Below, piece after piece: positions 36,916-48,628 of a stretch of 64,000 nucleotides of DNA (the first letter of the stretch is position 1; every line of letters begins with the position of its first letter). This DNA comes from Erythrocercus mccallii (lineage: Eukaryota > Chordata > Aves > Passeriformes > Dicruridae), in NCBI GenBank assembly GCA_013397435.1, contig VZRG01000288.1:31589-95588 (forward strand), in the 5' to 3' direction. The notes under the pieces were generated by a model. It saw only the letters and a program-made list of their open reading frames with translations, had not been told where the DNA came from and made no database searches. Both the position numbers and the translations under genes were made by a program.

Positions 36916-39900
36916 CTCCCCTCTCAGCAGAGAGCTAAGCCCTGGGATCTTTTGTTTTCATGAGAAACCGCTGGCATCTCACATTTATAGGGACTTTTAA
37001 AGATCTGCTATGAAAAATTGCTGTGTCTTAAAAATACAGGGGATTTTCTTGTTGTTGTTGGGTTTCTTTTAATTGCATGCAAACCGGCCAGTGAATTCGT
37101 GCAGCCCTCTGAGAAGTTATTTTTACAGAGATCAGTGGTTATTTAGGATGCAAAGGAGAGCACAGCTTTTCACCAGGCTGCAATCTTTCCACCTTGCATA
37201 TTCATCTGATGACTAGAGTAGGAGACTGCTCCAGGGGAAAAATAGCAGGGATGGATTCCTGCCTCTGTGAAGGACTGGATCTGTTGGAAAGATAAGAGGG
37301 AATAGCGGTGGGCCCACTACCCCTGTAATGGATTTCTTAGCTACGCTCCTGTAACCATTCCCATGCTGGATGGATGTGGAAAAAATATTAGAAGTGTGGA
37401 GAAGGCAATAGGAATGATCAAACCAGCCTGTAGGCTGAGGTGCAGCTTGCAAAATGGCATTCTCATTTTCTGTTGGTTTTAATTAGGCCACCCAACCTTT
37501 GAGAACTGAGGAGCTGCAGGTCACATGAGGACCCTGTAGCGTGGCTGCTGATCTGCAAAGAAAAAGATTGCACAGCCAAGCAGGAAGTTTCATCACAGCC
37601 TGCTCAGATGTTGGTTGGTTGCTTGTCATCACTCTGGTTGAACTGGAGATATATGGAGAAGAGCCTTTCCTACTCTGCTTGGGTCTCTCCATGTGACTCT
37701 GACAACAGACAGAGAAGACATATAAATTTTGCAAAAATAAGTAGAAGTACCTGGGGTTTGAGATCTCTGGGAAACTCTGTTTGGTGTTATAAAGTACTCT
37801 TGTTGCACCTTCAAGGGGGCTAAGTTGCCCTGGTGTCCTGACCTACCTGTTCACAGGGACAGGCTGTGCACATCTTTGCAAATCCTCATTTCACCAGCAA
37901 AGCATGAGTACCTGGACACAAAGCCTGGGCAAAGATCTCAAACTAGAGGAAAGAGTTCATGCATTGAACTCTTCTGATGGATCTGGAAATATTTACTGTG
38001 GAGTTTCTCTGGCAGGCCTTGGTCTAGAATTGTATCTTAAATTTTTCAGTGGATACTCCTGTGGAATTTCATTGAAAATCTGATGTTTGTAATCCTCCAG
38101 AACCGTTGCAAGTGTTTCTACTGAACAGAGATTGCAAGAGGGAGAGGAGGCTATTCAATTTGTCACTACAGGCTCCTTCTTGAGTGTGATTAATACTTTT
38201 TTAATGCTGGAATTAACCCATCATGGATTGAGATCCCACTATGTGAACCCATATACCAGGGCAGATAGATGTCAGCAAGTCTTTTTTTTTTTTTTTTTTT
38301 TTTTTTCCCCAGAAGAGCTCACCCAAGGCACCAATAGCCAAACATGAAGCCATGTAACCAACTGTGCTATCCCCAAGAGTAGATAGTTTTGTATCTCATA
38401 ATCCAGGAAAGAAGACTCAATTAATTGGTTGCATCACTCAGCACTTGAATCAATTGCTGGGATCATCTCAGTCAGCTGAAACAAAGTACAGCATAAATGT
38501 GATGAAACTGATTAAAGTTATACCAAAAATAACACAGGGAAGGATTTTGGATGTCAGATATTTTGAACTTCCTCTGTTTTAGAAAAGCAAAACCAACCAA
38601 CCAAACCAACCCCAAAGCAATCATTTCAAACTTTATCCAAGCAGTTGGTAATGTTTTTTATCAACACTTGAGATGTGTTACAGGTGTGTTGTTGGGACCT
38701 AGCAGTCCTGGTTTGTACCCAAGCACTAAAGATTGTCTGAAGAAGTCCTTCTAGAGGAATCTTATCCTTAGATTGTATCAGTGCATTTTGAAGGATTTTC
38801 CCAAATAATTTTCTCTTTGATCTCCCTAATGCCCCATTGGTTTTACTTTTTTTCTTCCCCATCACTGCATACTCCTTGCTCTGCACTGCCAAAGGGCTCT
38901 GGGAGCTGCCTCTTTCCAGAGCTTGGATGAGGACTCTTCTTCTCACAGCCATGGCAAAGCCTCTGCATCCTTGAAAACACATTGCAGGGCATCACAGTAC
39001 ACACTCTGCTGTATTTTTGAAACCACTATTTTCATGGGATCCAAAAAAAACAGCACACCCTGACTTCTGAGAAAACTGGGAAGACTGGTCTGCAACCCTG
39101 AGCTGCGGGATAGGTTGGAGTAGGGTGCCCAAAACCACCCAATATCCCAAAGGCAGCTACATTACCCCCCTCTAAGGTCTGCCTATCCTTCAGAACTCCC
39201 TCCTAAGAGTCTACCCTGCACCCCCAGGGGACAGCAGCAGTTGGTGGGAAGCAGCTGGGGATGTTGCAGCACCAGAGTCTTCCAACACACACAATGCAGC
39301 CTCAGGCTACCCAGTCCTGGATTTCTCCATGGAGCATCTAGAGATGTGCTTAGATAAAAGATACTGTTGAAAATAAATCTGTACAACTGCTTTTATTCTT
39401 GGCAATGGGTGGGCCACTGGAAAAGGGACTGTTAGAAAACAAATCTGAATCTGTATTGTTGGCCAAGGCAGAAAACAATTGCCCAAAATAAAGCATAAAA
39501 CTTGTTAACAAGCAAAGCACACTATTGGATTCAATGGCAACAGGAGTAGGCAAAAAAATATGAAAACCTGCTCCAGGTACTCTGAATACAGCCCTTTTGA
39601 ACTAAACCCTTTCAGAAATGTTATTTTACTTCTCCCCACTCCCCAGCCCCACTTCTTTTAAGGGCTTGGTTTTATTTTTACCCACAATCCTGTTTTTTTT
39701 TTCTTTTTTTCTGATATTTTCCTGTAAATAATAATTGGTTCTTTTGTGGCAGCATTTCCACAGTGGCAGGGGTGTGTAGGGCTTTCTTGGAGGTGGCAAG
39801 TAAAAAGGGAGTGATTTGTTTCAATGGGTTATTGTTGAGTGAATGCAAATATCTGCAGCCACTGGAGCAAATAGGAGCAGGGGATTAGGTGCAGGAAGCT

Positions 39901-39949
39901 GGCTGAGTGGCATAGGCCATCTGTCCCGGGCCTGAGAAAAGAGGAATCT
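36916..39949. other. Non-coding stretch, no gene recognised
   Basis: Unique sequence after the CpG island, with no supported exon. Low-complexity marks are a TTG run near 37052, the long T run at 38282-38306, an AACC-type stretch at 38590-38612 and T-rich DNA at 39690-39712. Confidence 0.55.
38282..38306. repeat. Poly-T run (25 bases)
   Basis: A pure T run, the longest homopolymer in the window. Neither side resembles a retrotransposed sequence that I know, so it is listed as a mononucleotide repeat. It may be prone to length variation and assembly error. Confidence 0.97.
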
Positions 39950-40330
39950 CTTTGCAGTGTATGTTAATTAGTTAGATGATTGGCTCAGCTGTCACCTTTG
40001 CAGAGTGAAAGTGCACGGGCACAATTAAATTCATGTCCATGTATGTTTATCAAAGGACATGTTTTTAGACAGCTTTGGTTTTTAGGTGTAATTTTGTCTT
40101 CTCCGGCACAGAGAGGATTCTTTGCTATTGTGCCCACAAATGGAGGGGACAAAAAAGGAAGAAAGAAAAAAGAAGGAAGAAGAAAGAAAATACCTTAATT
40201 AAAACATGATCTGGATTGTTTGCTGAAGCATTTCTGGCCGCAGTCTTTAATGCACTTGAAATTACCCATTTGCATCAATAGGCGTTAGCTGAATTTATTT
40301 CCATTCAAATGTATTCCCTTGATGTTTCTA
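39950..40330. promoter_or_regulatory. Dense transcription-factor word block, candidate enhancer
   Basis: In order: TTAATTAG (39964-39971, homeodomain), TGATTGG (39977-39983, PBX-like), CAGCTG (39986-39991, E-box), TGTCA (39990-39994, MEIS-like), CATGTCC (40032-40038), TGTTTAT (40044-40050, forkhead), ATCAAAG (40049-40055, TCF/LEF), GGACATG (40055-40061) and the octamer ATTTGCAT (40268-40275). CATGTCC and GGACATG are exact complements flanking the forkhead and TCF words. No coding sequence fits. Motif words alone are weak evidence; the clustering is what makes this worth testing. Confidence 0.28.
40151..40190. repeat. 40-base pure purine tract
   Basis: An uninterrupted A/G stretch of AAGGAAG-type units. 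It is a low-complexity purine/pyrimidine strand-asymmetric sequence that could form a triplex in principle. It is probably a decayed simple repeat. Confidence 0.9.
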
Positions 40331-41663
40331 CAGAAGGTAGTAGGTTTGGAAATACATGTATGGCAAGTTTGGGCTCCTACAGTGCCCCCATTCAAACACA
40401 ATGTCAATATCCTACACTTAAAAGGGACCCGTTAGTTAAAGTAAAACGCTCCCTGGTTTGGGGTGGGTTTTGGTTTTGTTGTCATTACACTGACATCTCA
40501 CACGCAGCATCCCCAGTAACTTTCCTTGGGAAGAAGTTGTCTGCTTGCAAGCCCCAGGGAGTTATTTCCCATGGTGTCACTTCAATTATTTTTGATTTAT
40601 TTGTTTACTGTCTTCCAGTCCTTGTCAATGCACAATGGGCCACGTCTCCCCCTCCCTGGGCACACAGGGCCCTGCCTGCAGGGTTTCAGAACACTGTGGA
40701 GTGCCAGAGGAGCCATGGAACATCTGCCCAAGTGCCAGTCGTGCACTGCAGGGACTTGTGCAGAGAGGGCAGGCAAGAGGATAGGGCAGGACATGAGCAA
40801 GGGATCCTCCCTGGCCAGAGACACTGACTCCGACCTTCACAGAGGGGCATGAAAAAGCTGCAGAGGTTCTTGGTTCCAGGATGGAGGAGCAGTCACGGAG
40901 ATGCTCTCCTGAGGCTGCTTTGCAGCAGTGGAAGATTTTTTCCCTCACTGGTCTCAGAGGAGAAATCTGTCACTCATCCCACTTGGCTTAGGCAAGTCCT
41001 GGGGAGAGGAGCAGCCTCAAAATGCTCCAGCCCAGTGGAGCTAGTGCTAATAGCCCAGTGCTATTAGACTGTGTTCACAGACCCAGCTCTCTGGAGAAAA
41101 ACCCAACCCCTGTCCTTCTCATTCTCTGGCAGGGTCTGGCCATGGTTTCTCAGGCTATAAAACCAGGCAAGGGCCATTTCTTTATGCCCTGGGGAGATGC
41201 TGTGCCCCTTGTTTGCCTGTGTCTTCCTGCAGGGACTCTCCACAAGCCAACACTGAATTCACAAGGCAGGGAGGGAAAATAAATTGCCAAGAACTCCCTT
41301 CATTGCGGAACCCAAGAGCAAATGCATTCAGATCTTCAATGGCCAGGAACAGAGGGGGAAATGTTTATATGCAAAAATGGCAGCTCTTAGTTGTGAGCTA
41401 TGTAAGAGGAATACACATCTCTATGCCAAGGACTCGCACACTGCTTAGGAGTGAGGAGGAGCAGGGGCATGAGGGTATCAGCATGGTCATCGGGCTGTGT
41501 CCCAGCTGATGGACCAGTTTATAATCCAGCATGTTTGAATGTTCACCTCTGCAGAGGTAAGACATCTCCTGTGTGCATACAATTTGATAAAACGTAGCAA
41601 AATCCAGGAGAACATAAGTAATACCTTCTTTTTCTGTGCTCACATCCTTTACCTGGCAAGTGT
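40331..41663. other. Non-coding stretch, no gene recognised
   Basis: Slightly GC-richer unique sequence. Open frames of up to 172 codons (40309-40827, plus) overlap frames on the other strand, and none has a recognisable signature. Confidence 0.55.
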
Positions 41664-41757
41664 TTCCTTCCTTCCTTCCTTCCTTCCTTCCTTCCTTCCT
41701 TCCTTCCTTCCTTCCTTCCTTCCTCCCTTCCTCCCTTCCTCCCTTCCTTCCTTCCTT
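41664..41757. repeat. TTCC microsatellite (GGAA on the minus strand)
   Basis: A pure TTCC run of about 15 units (41664-41723) passes into a variant section with three TTCCTCCC-type units, then three more TTCC units. It is followed by C/T-rich DNA and a T run to about 41784. Open frames across it translate to repeated Gly-Arg-Lys-Glu or Leu-Pro-Ser and are artefacts. GGAA arrays can bind ETS-family factors, and length polymorphism is expected. Confidence 0.97.
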
Positions 41758-43279
41758 TTCCTCCTTTCTCCTCTTTTTTTTTTTGACATGAGGCACAATC
41801 CTCAAGACATCTGGCACCTTGCTGGAAAGGTGAAAGCTGGGTTGAGTGCAACCACTCACAGGGATGCTAAATCCTGGGAGAGGAGAGACAACTAGCAGAG
41901 ACAAGCAACATGGCCTTTACTGGATGTCAGGCTGTTTTGGATGATTGTTCAGCCCTTAGAGTGAATTGATCCCATAGCACATTTAGCCATACTGTTCTGT
42001 GCGATTCATGGGTCCTGGCCAGCTCTGTTTCCTAATACCTTTCATAGGCACCCCCTTACAGGTTGTGTGTAAATGTGTGTCTTCCTTTTCAAGACAAAGC
42101 ACTATATCAGCTATATTTATAGAGGATAAGCAGATGGCCAGCAAGCTGGGAAAAAATTATATTTGTCAGGCTTATAAATCTGAAAGGGGAGTTTCAGCAA
42201 AACCTCACAGCACTTGATGCAATTAATTTTGGAATGGGATTTTGTCTCTGAAAAATTGTCCCAGGCCTCTAGTGCACAGAGGGTGCAAGGAATTATGCTG
42301 GGTGCCCTAACAGCAGCTTCCAAGTTCTCCTGGGGTGCCCTTAGAGCCCCAAGGGAGGAACAGTGCTGCTGTACTGAAGAAACAGAGGGAAGAAAAACCG
42401 GGCTGCTTATGTGCTGAGAATCTCACAGCAAAAAGGGGAACTGGATTTGGGTTCAGCATGCAACAAGAGACATGGGATGAGCACAGCCCTTCTCATTCAC
42501 CAGGTGCTTGAGGTACATCTGTGCTGACTCTAAGGTATTTCACTCACTGACTATTCTGGACATTAGTGACCATCCCACATCTTTGCAGGGATTTTGGGGA
42601 ACCCTGGGAGGAGCCCCACCATGCGAAAAAAGAGAAAAGCTGGAGAGGCTCAGGGAGGCAGAGCCAACCTGTGTCTTTTTGTCCATCAGCAAGGAAAAGG
42701 GGGAAGTCCTGCAGGATGAGCAGGTGTGCTCCCAGTGTGATCCCAGAAATGGCACAACTAATGCAAGAAGTTACCTCTTTCTTCTTTAATCACTTTCCTA
42801 AATGTGTCCAGAGTGTCATGCCATGGCACTGCAGTGCTTCTTCTCACGTCCTAGTTAACCTATAAACAGTTTACTACCTCTCACTACTGGAGACAGAGCC
42901 TTACTCATCTGGGCTTAAAAATGCATGTAATGGATTAGTGAAAATTGCCAAAAGTCCTAATTGAGATGGTTAAAACCGTGCATTAAAATCAGCTATCAGA
43001 GCAATCCCTGGGAGTTCCCCTCAGTAACACAGCAGGTGCAAAAACATAACTGGTCTTCTCTACGGGAGGCTTTAGGATGCATTAGCTGAAATGCTCTTAA
43101 AATACACTTTTCCTTCTAATTAAAAACAGCTTTCTGTGTCATGTGACTTTGGAGTCACAACTTTTAGAGGCAGAGGATTGCTTTATGGAGGGTTTTAACA
43201 TATCTCAGAGCATGGGACGATGAGTCTGCCCAGCCATTGGAGGCGTGGGAGCACTGCCGTGCCAGGAGATGCGCTGAGC

Positions 43280-43321
43280 ACCTGCTGGTCCTTCCTCACA
43301 ACAACCTGCTGGTCCTTCCTC
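43280..43321. repeat. Spaced 18-bp direct repeat
   Basis: ACCTGCTGGTCCTTCCTC occurs at 43280-43297 and again at 43304-43321, giving a period of 24 bases. It is a small local duplication. Confidence 0.9.
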
Positions 43322-45839
43322 CCTGTCCACTGAGGAGGAAGAGCAAGTGCATGTACAAAAAAAGAAACAGCAAAAAAAGCCAGTCCTCCAAGGCCATTAC
43401 TCTTGATTACACTATTACTTGACTCAGGACTACCACAAAATTATCCTGATTTGCCACTGTCTTAAGCAGATGTTTAAGCCAGCACAAATTGAGTGCTAAG
43501 TGGGTGTAAATCAATACCAACTCCTGAACAGAGATTTCTGGCATGGCAAAGGTTTGCATGCCATTTCTGTAGCAGCAAAGGATACCATAGGCAACAGTGG
43601 AAAATCAGCTCCTCCCTCCCCAATTTCACCTGCAAGACTTTTAAGTGATAAGCAGCCCTCGCTTAGACCATTTCCAGCAGTGAATCTCATACACACACAG
43701 AGTTTCCCTTGGAAATCCTTCCTACTTCACTTTTTCAGTCCTTGGCCCTCAAAGTTCCAACAGCAAGCGGTAGCTCAGCATCATCAAGGCTGTTTGTCTT
43801 CCGCAGAGATTGGCAATGCTCCATGTTTCATTTAAGAGCTGTCTCAAAACAGCCAGAGTTTTCCTCTGAAAAAATAAATAAAGCTCCAAACCCCATCCCT
43901 AGGAGAAAAACCCTCCCCAAAACCCAGCAAGAATCAAAGCTGAAGTATCCAGGAAAGATTATTCTTTAAAAAGGACAAGTGAAGTTATTTTGGAAGACAA
44001 CTGCCAGAGGTACTGTGAGAACCCTGATATCCAAAGCTGTCATAATATTTGACCCTCAGAAAATAGGGCTGTCCATCCCTTGGGTAAACTGAGATAATAT
44101 TAAATGGAGAGAGGCAAAGAAAACACTTATTTTCTTTTGGAAGAGGAACGTGGAGCTGCAGCAGCACTCCTCAGCCAAGCATGCAGGCAATGGGGAGATC
44201 AAAAGCTGAGCTCCACGTCAGGAGCTTTTCATCTGCAGCTCTGCCAGGGTTTAGAGATTAAAGTCCTAGAGTTTCACTGGGACTGACGAAAAACATTCCT
44301 TAGGACCTTGCTTGAAAGCATGACTGCCTGCAGAATGGATTTGTATTTAGGTTTTATGCCCATTTCCCTTTTTTCTTCCTGATTCCTAGGACTTAAATTA
44401 TACATGTTGGGTCAAATGCACAAGAGGAGAAACTGCAAGCAAAGGAGATGGAGGTGGGATGTAAGATCTGCTCCACTGACTGTGGGTTTCAATCCCAGCC
44501 CCTGCAAGCTGATGTGTATGTAGGGTGGTCTTATTTCCCCCAGAAGGAGGAAGCTTGTCTTTTATCTTCTCCCTCCATTTCAGATCTCCTGGCTGTCTCC
44601 AGAAGAGCAGACAGGGAAGGAAGAGACCAGACTGTGGCTGCCACGGAAAGCATTGGATATGCAACTATTCAGTGAATTCTCGCAAATGATAGTTCTGTTC
44701 TCAGAAATCAGGATTACTCAGCATACGCTTCACAAACAGGAGGGGATAAATCCATGGGATAATTTATTCACAATGAATAATTCAACCAGCAGAAGTGACT
44801 ACTCCAAAGATTGGGTCAAAAGTTGAGTACTTGAATAAATGAATTGCCCTTTCACAAATATAAAAAGCAGAAATCTCAATATTTATAATTTTCAGACACA
44901 CAAATATTCCAGAACAACATTTTCTAATGAAGTGGGGAGGGGTGTAAATAATAAATTCTATTGATAACAGGAGTTAGAAAAGCAAATAATAACTGACTGG
45001 AATATGTTTATATATGAAAAGTGACTTTTCAAACAAACTATCAACAGTGGTCTGCATTATAAGACTATTAGGAAATAGAAACTGTGCAAATAACTTGCCT
45101 ACCCTCGCAAATGCTGAACCTACTGCCAGTAAATAAGCATTACCCTGGAGCACCAACCAAGCTGTCACAAGCTCAGAGACATATGGCAAAAGCACAAGCA
45201 GAGAGACTCAAGATCCACAGCTGAGACCAGATGTGCAGCTGAACCAAGGTAAAAAATGGGAACCATCAGAGTCCTCTCCCAGTGTCACATCCCTAGAGGA
45301 GTCTCATCCCCTCCCTGGCTGGGTGTGAGATGGGTTTTGCAGTCACTGCTGCTCAAGGACTCTGTGCAGCCTGGAAAGTGTCTCTGCATGGCAAGGCAGC
45401 CAGAGACAGCCCACGTCCAACCCAACCAGCATGGCCAGCACACACTTTGCAGCACAACCAGACATTCTGAGGCTGCTTCTGGCTGGAACAAACCATGAGA
45501 AGCATTCAGTTTGTGCCTCATCTTTTGTCTCTCTGTGGAGGTTCACTGTGCTTTCTTGGAAAGATGTTGCCTACAGTTCCTCCAGAGCTGTGAGTCTGTC
45601 CTCATTGTCCCACCTGCTGTGCCTTCGGATAAACCTGCCCTTTTCCAGTAATCATAGGGACAGATCAATCTAGAGATGGGAGCTGATATGAGCTCATCAA
45701 CTCCTTTCACCTGAACTACTGCTGGTCATACTTGGCTCATGGCTGACCTAATCCATGGCAGGAATTCCTGAGCCCTGGGGTGTCCTTGGCCACTTCCTGG
45801 CAGCCAAATTAAGGAGAATTTGACTCTGTGAAGTTTGGG

Positions 45840-45876
45840 GTGATGAAAATTAGGGTGCAAGTGATGAAAATTAGGA
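45840..45876. repeat. Spaced direct repeat, period 21
   Basis: GTGATGAAAATTAGGG (45840-45855) recurs with one change at 45861-45876. It is a small local duplication of unknown origin. Confidence 0.88.
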
Positions 45877-47179
45877 TCCTGTCAGTTGGTTTACTCCAGT
45901 TTTGAGGCTATGTCTTGAGCTTACATTTGGAATCATCACGGCACAAGGTAGAGAATTAAATTGTATCTTTTCTCATACTGTTCATAGCTGTAGTGAGCAA
46001 AGATCAGTCTCTGGCACATGGGGAGCAGGAAAAATTACTTGAGTCATGAACAATCCCTCAGAAAGGGGGTGGAGGTTGGGGAGAGGTAGAGGCACAGCTA
46101 ACAGGGATTGGAGCTGGGGCACTGCTTTCCTTCTGCAATGGAGGTGCAGACAAAAAGCATCCCAAATATTGCCTTCCTATGAGGTCCTTCGCCTGCCCCA
46201 AAGAGCAGACATTGCCAACTACCCCTGAAGACCAGCTTGGTGTTACTGAACTACAAAGAGCTGTGAAACACTGCCCAGACGGTTTGACAATGCAGCCAGG
46301 GTTTATGGCCTGGAGCAGGACAGAGAAGCAGCTGAGCTGGGACAGGGAGCCTGGGAGGGCTGGTGTGCTGAGCTTCACTTCGCTCTGTCATGCAGCCCTG
46401 CTTGCTGGGAGGAGCCATGGGCCACACAGCAACTTGGTGGCCAAGGCAGAACTCTCAAACACTTTGGGGTCCCTGTCCTCTCACTGCAGCCTCTCACCCA
46501 ACTGTAGACCCAGAACACAAGAAAGATATCTTAAATGGATTTTTTCAAAACTTATTTTATTTCTGGAGAAAAAAGGAAAAAGCCATTTTCAGTTTGGCTA
46601 CAAGAATAACAGACACACAAGAGCTGAGAGTCTTGATTTGTGTTTGCATTTCTACAGTTTCATCTCAACAAGGATTCTGGACCCAGGAGAGGCAAATAGT
46701 GCTCCTACTCTATAAAAGAGGTACAGGGGGCAAGAATGCAGACCAGTAATTATAGAAACGGTCTGGAGTCAGAAGGACTCTACTACGAGCAATTAAAAGG
46801 AAAATTAACCATAAGAAAAGTTTTCTTTCGGTTTTATAGCTAAACCCACAAATAGAAGAAATACTGTACTGCTGAACTCCAACAAACAAGCATGCCTGAT
46901 TTTAATGAGCAAAATGAAGGGCTTGTTTTACGGGATATGTAATATAATAGTCTCATGGTAAGGGAGCCTATTTCTCCACTGCTCTGCACTGCATGCAGTT
47001 ATTCCAAGTGATACAAAGTGGATGTAAAATGCTACTAAACCCAAATGTCTTCCTTTTGTCCTCCTTCAGTCCTCTCCTATACCCTCTGAATTTATGTGTC
47101 CACACCACTGTGCTGTGTGTAGATCAGCAGATTAAAGGGAAAGGACAAGTACTGTGGTTAGGAAAGGAGGGGAAGGAAA

Positions 47180-47255
47180 GGAGGCAGGTTCTGGACTCAA
47201 GCCCTTGACACAAACCTCCTGTATGATCCTGGCTGAGTCACCTTATTTTTGCAGA
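47180..47255 (+). mobile_element. Possible MIR-type SINE remnant
   Basis: The phrases GGTTCTGGACTCAAG, then CTCCTGTATGATCCTGG, then GAGTCACCTTATTTTTGCAG follow the order of the plus-strand MIR core (GGGTTCGAATCCC...GCTGTGTGACCTTGGGCAAGT...). The match is worn and short, so the call is tentative. Confidence 0.35.
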
Positions 47256-48429
47256 AGGTGTGATGGCAGAGTTCTGGCAGAGGTCCAGAGGTCCCAGTCA
47301 CTGGTGAAGGTGGCATGCAGGGGACTGGCAAACAGTGAAGCACCAATGCCATGGCTGAGCCATGCATCTTCCCACTTGATGCTCCTAAAGTGCATCTGTG
47401 GAATCCTTAACTCTGCTCTCAGGGATGAAATATCGTTCCTCAAGTGACTACAGCCATCAAGGCACTCCAATATCCCTACAACGGGGGCGCCCCAGAGTTT
47501 GGAGATGAATTTTGCTATTATTGTGGCAAAAACTGCTGTGGTCTATGAACATAGAGACAATAAGCAAAAGGCTGGCAGCAGCAAGGATGCAGTCCCAAAA
47601 ATTCCCTGGGGGTGCTGCAGATTGCTGGGCTCTCCCTCCATGCCAGCAAGGACCTTGGATGTCCATGTGTGTGAGGGGAACCATCACACACAACACAATC
47701 TCATCCCTTGCCACCACACCCCTCTTTGCATTCCCTGAGCTCTCTCATACCAGAGTTAAAAACCCTTAACTATGCTTATACCCCCCAGCACTGCCACTGC
47801 CCCTTGTCCCACAGACTAATCTCCGCTTACTTGCCCAAACATTCTAAAATAAAAAAGGCAACTTGTTGTTTACAAGTGCAGAAAAAAATATATGACTTGT
47901 TTGCCAGGGTCTTAAGGGAAATAGTCTTAAGGCTATATAGCAAAAATTATTTCCAGTTGACTCCTTCCATGCCATCAGTTCCAAAGAACCAATTCGTTGG
48001 CTATTTTGTTGCTTTATTCAAAAAAAAAAGAGCTTTTTTTTAAATTATTCTCACTCATATTTCATGCCATTCTTCTTGTGGGCAAGAACAGAGCAGGGAC
48101 AATACCAGCACAGAGAAGAGAGAAAAGTCCAAACAGCAGCTGGATACGAGTGAAAGCAGTAATCTTCAAAGCTGGCTTTTGTCTCTCGTAGCCTGTACGG
48201 TACAAGACAGTGATCTCACCCAGGGTCATGCTCTTGCTCCTTCTCTTCCTCCTGCCTCTTCTCTCAGTTTTGGGTGTTGCTGGTAGAGGCTGCCCTGTTT
48301 AGAGACAAAAACCCCAGGCTTGGCTGTCTCAGAGTACAACATGTGGTGAAGCTGGCTGTGAAGCTCAAATCATCCCAGACTGCACTTTCCAAGGTGGTGA
48401 CAGCCCAGGAACTTTTACCTAAAGATGGT
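47256..48429. other. Non-coding stretch, no gene recognised
   Basis: Unique sequence with an A run near 48020 and no supported gene. Part of the right end may belong to a more 5' and more diverged part of the adjacent CR1 copy, but I cannot align it by eye. Confidence 0.5.
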
Positions 48430-48628
48430 TTTGGCTGCCCAGAGAGGTCAAGCAGCCAGGATCAGCTCCAGGTAGCCAGCACTGTGGGGTGCCACAAGGG
48501 TTGTGGAAATGGCTCAAACACAATGACCACAGGCAGTTTGGATGGCAACCTGGTCTAGTGGAAGGTGGCAGGGGGTTGAAATAAGGTGATATTTAAGGCC
48601 CTTACAACCATTCTATGATTCTGTGATT
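48430..48628 (+). mobile_element. CR1 LINE 3'-end fragment (plus orientation)
   Basis: The sense-strand 3' end of an avian CR1 is present: GCCCAGAGAGGTCAAG near the start, then GGCAACCTGGTCTAGTGGAA, GGCAGGGGGTTGAAATAAG, GATATTTAAGGCCC and finally CCATTCTATGATTCTGTGAT. The terminal ATTCTATGATTCTGTGATT is the diagnostic CR1 tail repeat. A CCCTGCCCATGGCAG-type segment appears to be deleted compared with the copy at 12.5 kb. The 5' boundary is approximate. No coding capacity remains. Confidence 0.87.

Larger units (their letters stand above)
41758..47179. other. Non-coding stretch, no gene recognised
   Basis: Unique DNA with two small duplications (43280-43321 and 45840-45876). The stretch 42840-43150 is AT-rich with TAAT words. 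The longest ATG-initiated frame of the window (46179-46715, 178 codons) lies here, but the peptide has no recognisable domain and overlaps other frames, so I read it as chance. Confidence 0.55.

Noticed and set aside
36844..36970. Short coding start at ATG 36960 after the TATA box
   Set aside because: The frame ends after 17 codons, too short to call a gene.
40309..40827. 172-codon plus-strand open frame
   Set aside because: No domain or family signature, and antisense frames of similar length cover the same DNA.
41398..41904. 168-codon minus-strand frame with Gly-Arg-Lys-Glu repeats, and its plus-strand partner with Leu-Pro-Ser repeats
   Set aside because: Both are translations of the TTCC microsatellite and its flanks.
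44460..44520. GGGTTTCAATCCCAGCC resembling a MIR or tRNA B-box region
   Set aside because: Only about 20 bases match and no A-box or continuing SINE core is visible.
46179..46715. Longest ATG-initiated open frame (178 codons, plus strand)
   Set aside because: The peptide has no recognisable domain, overlaps other open frames on both strands, and has no promoter, splice or conservation evidence. The length is within chance for 64 kb.
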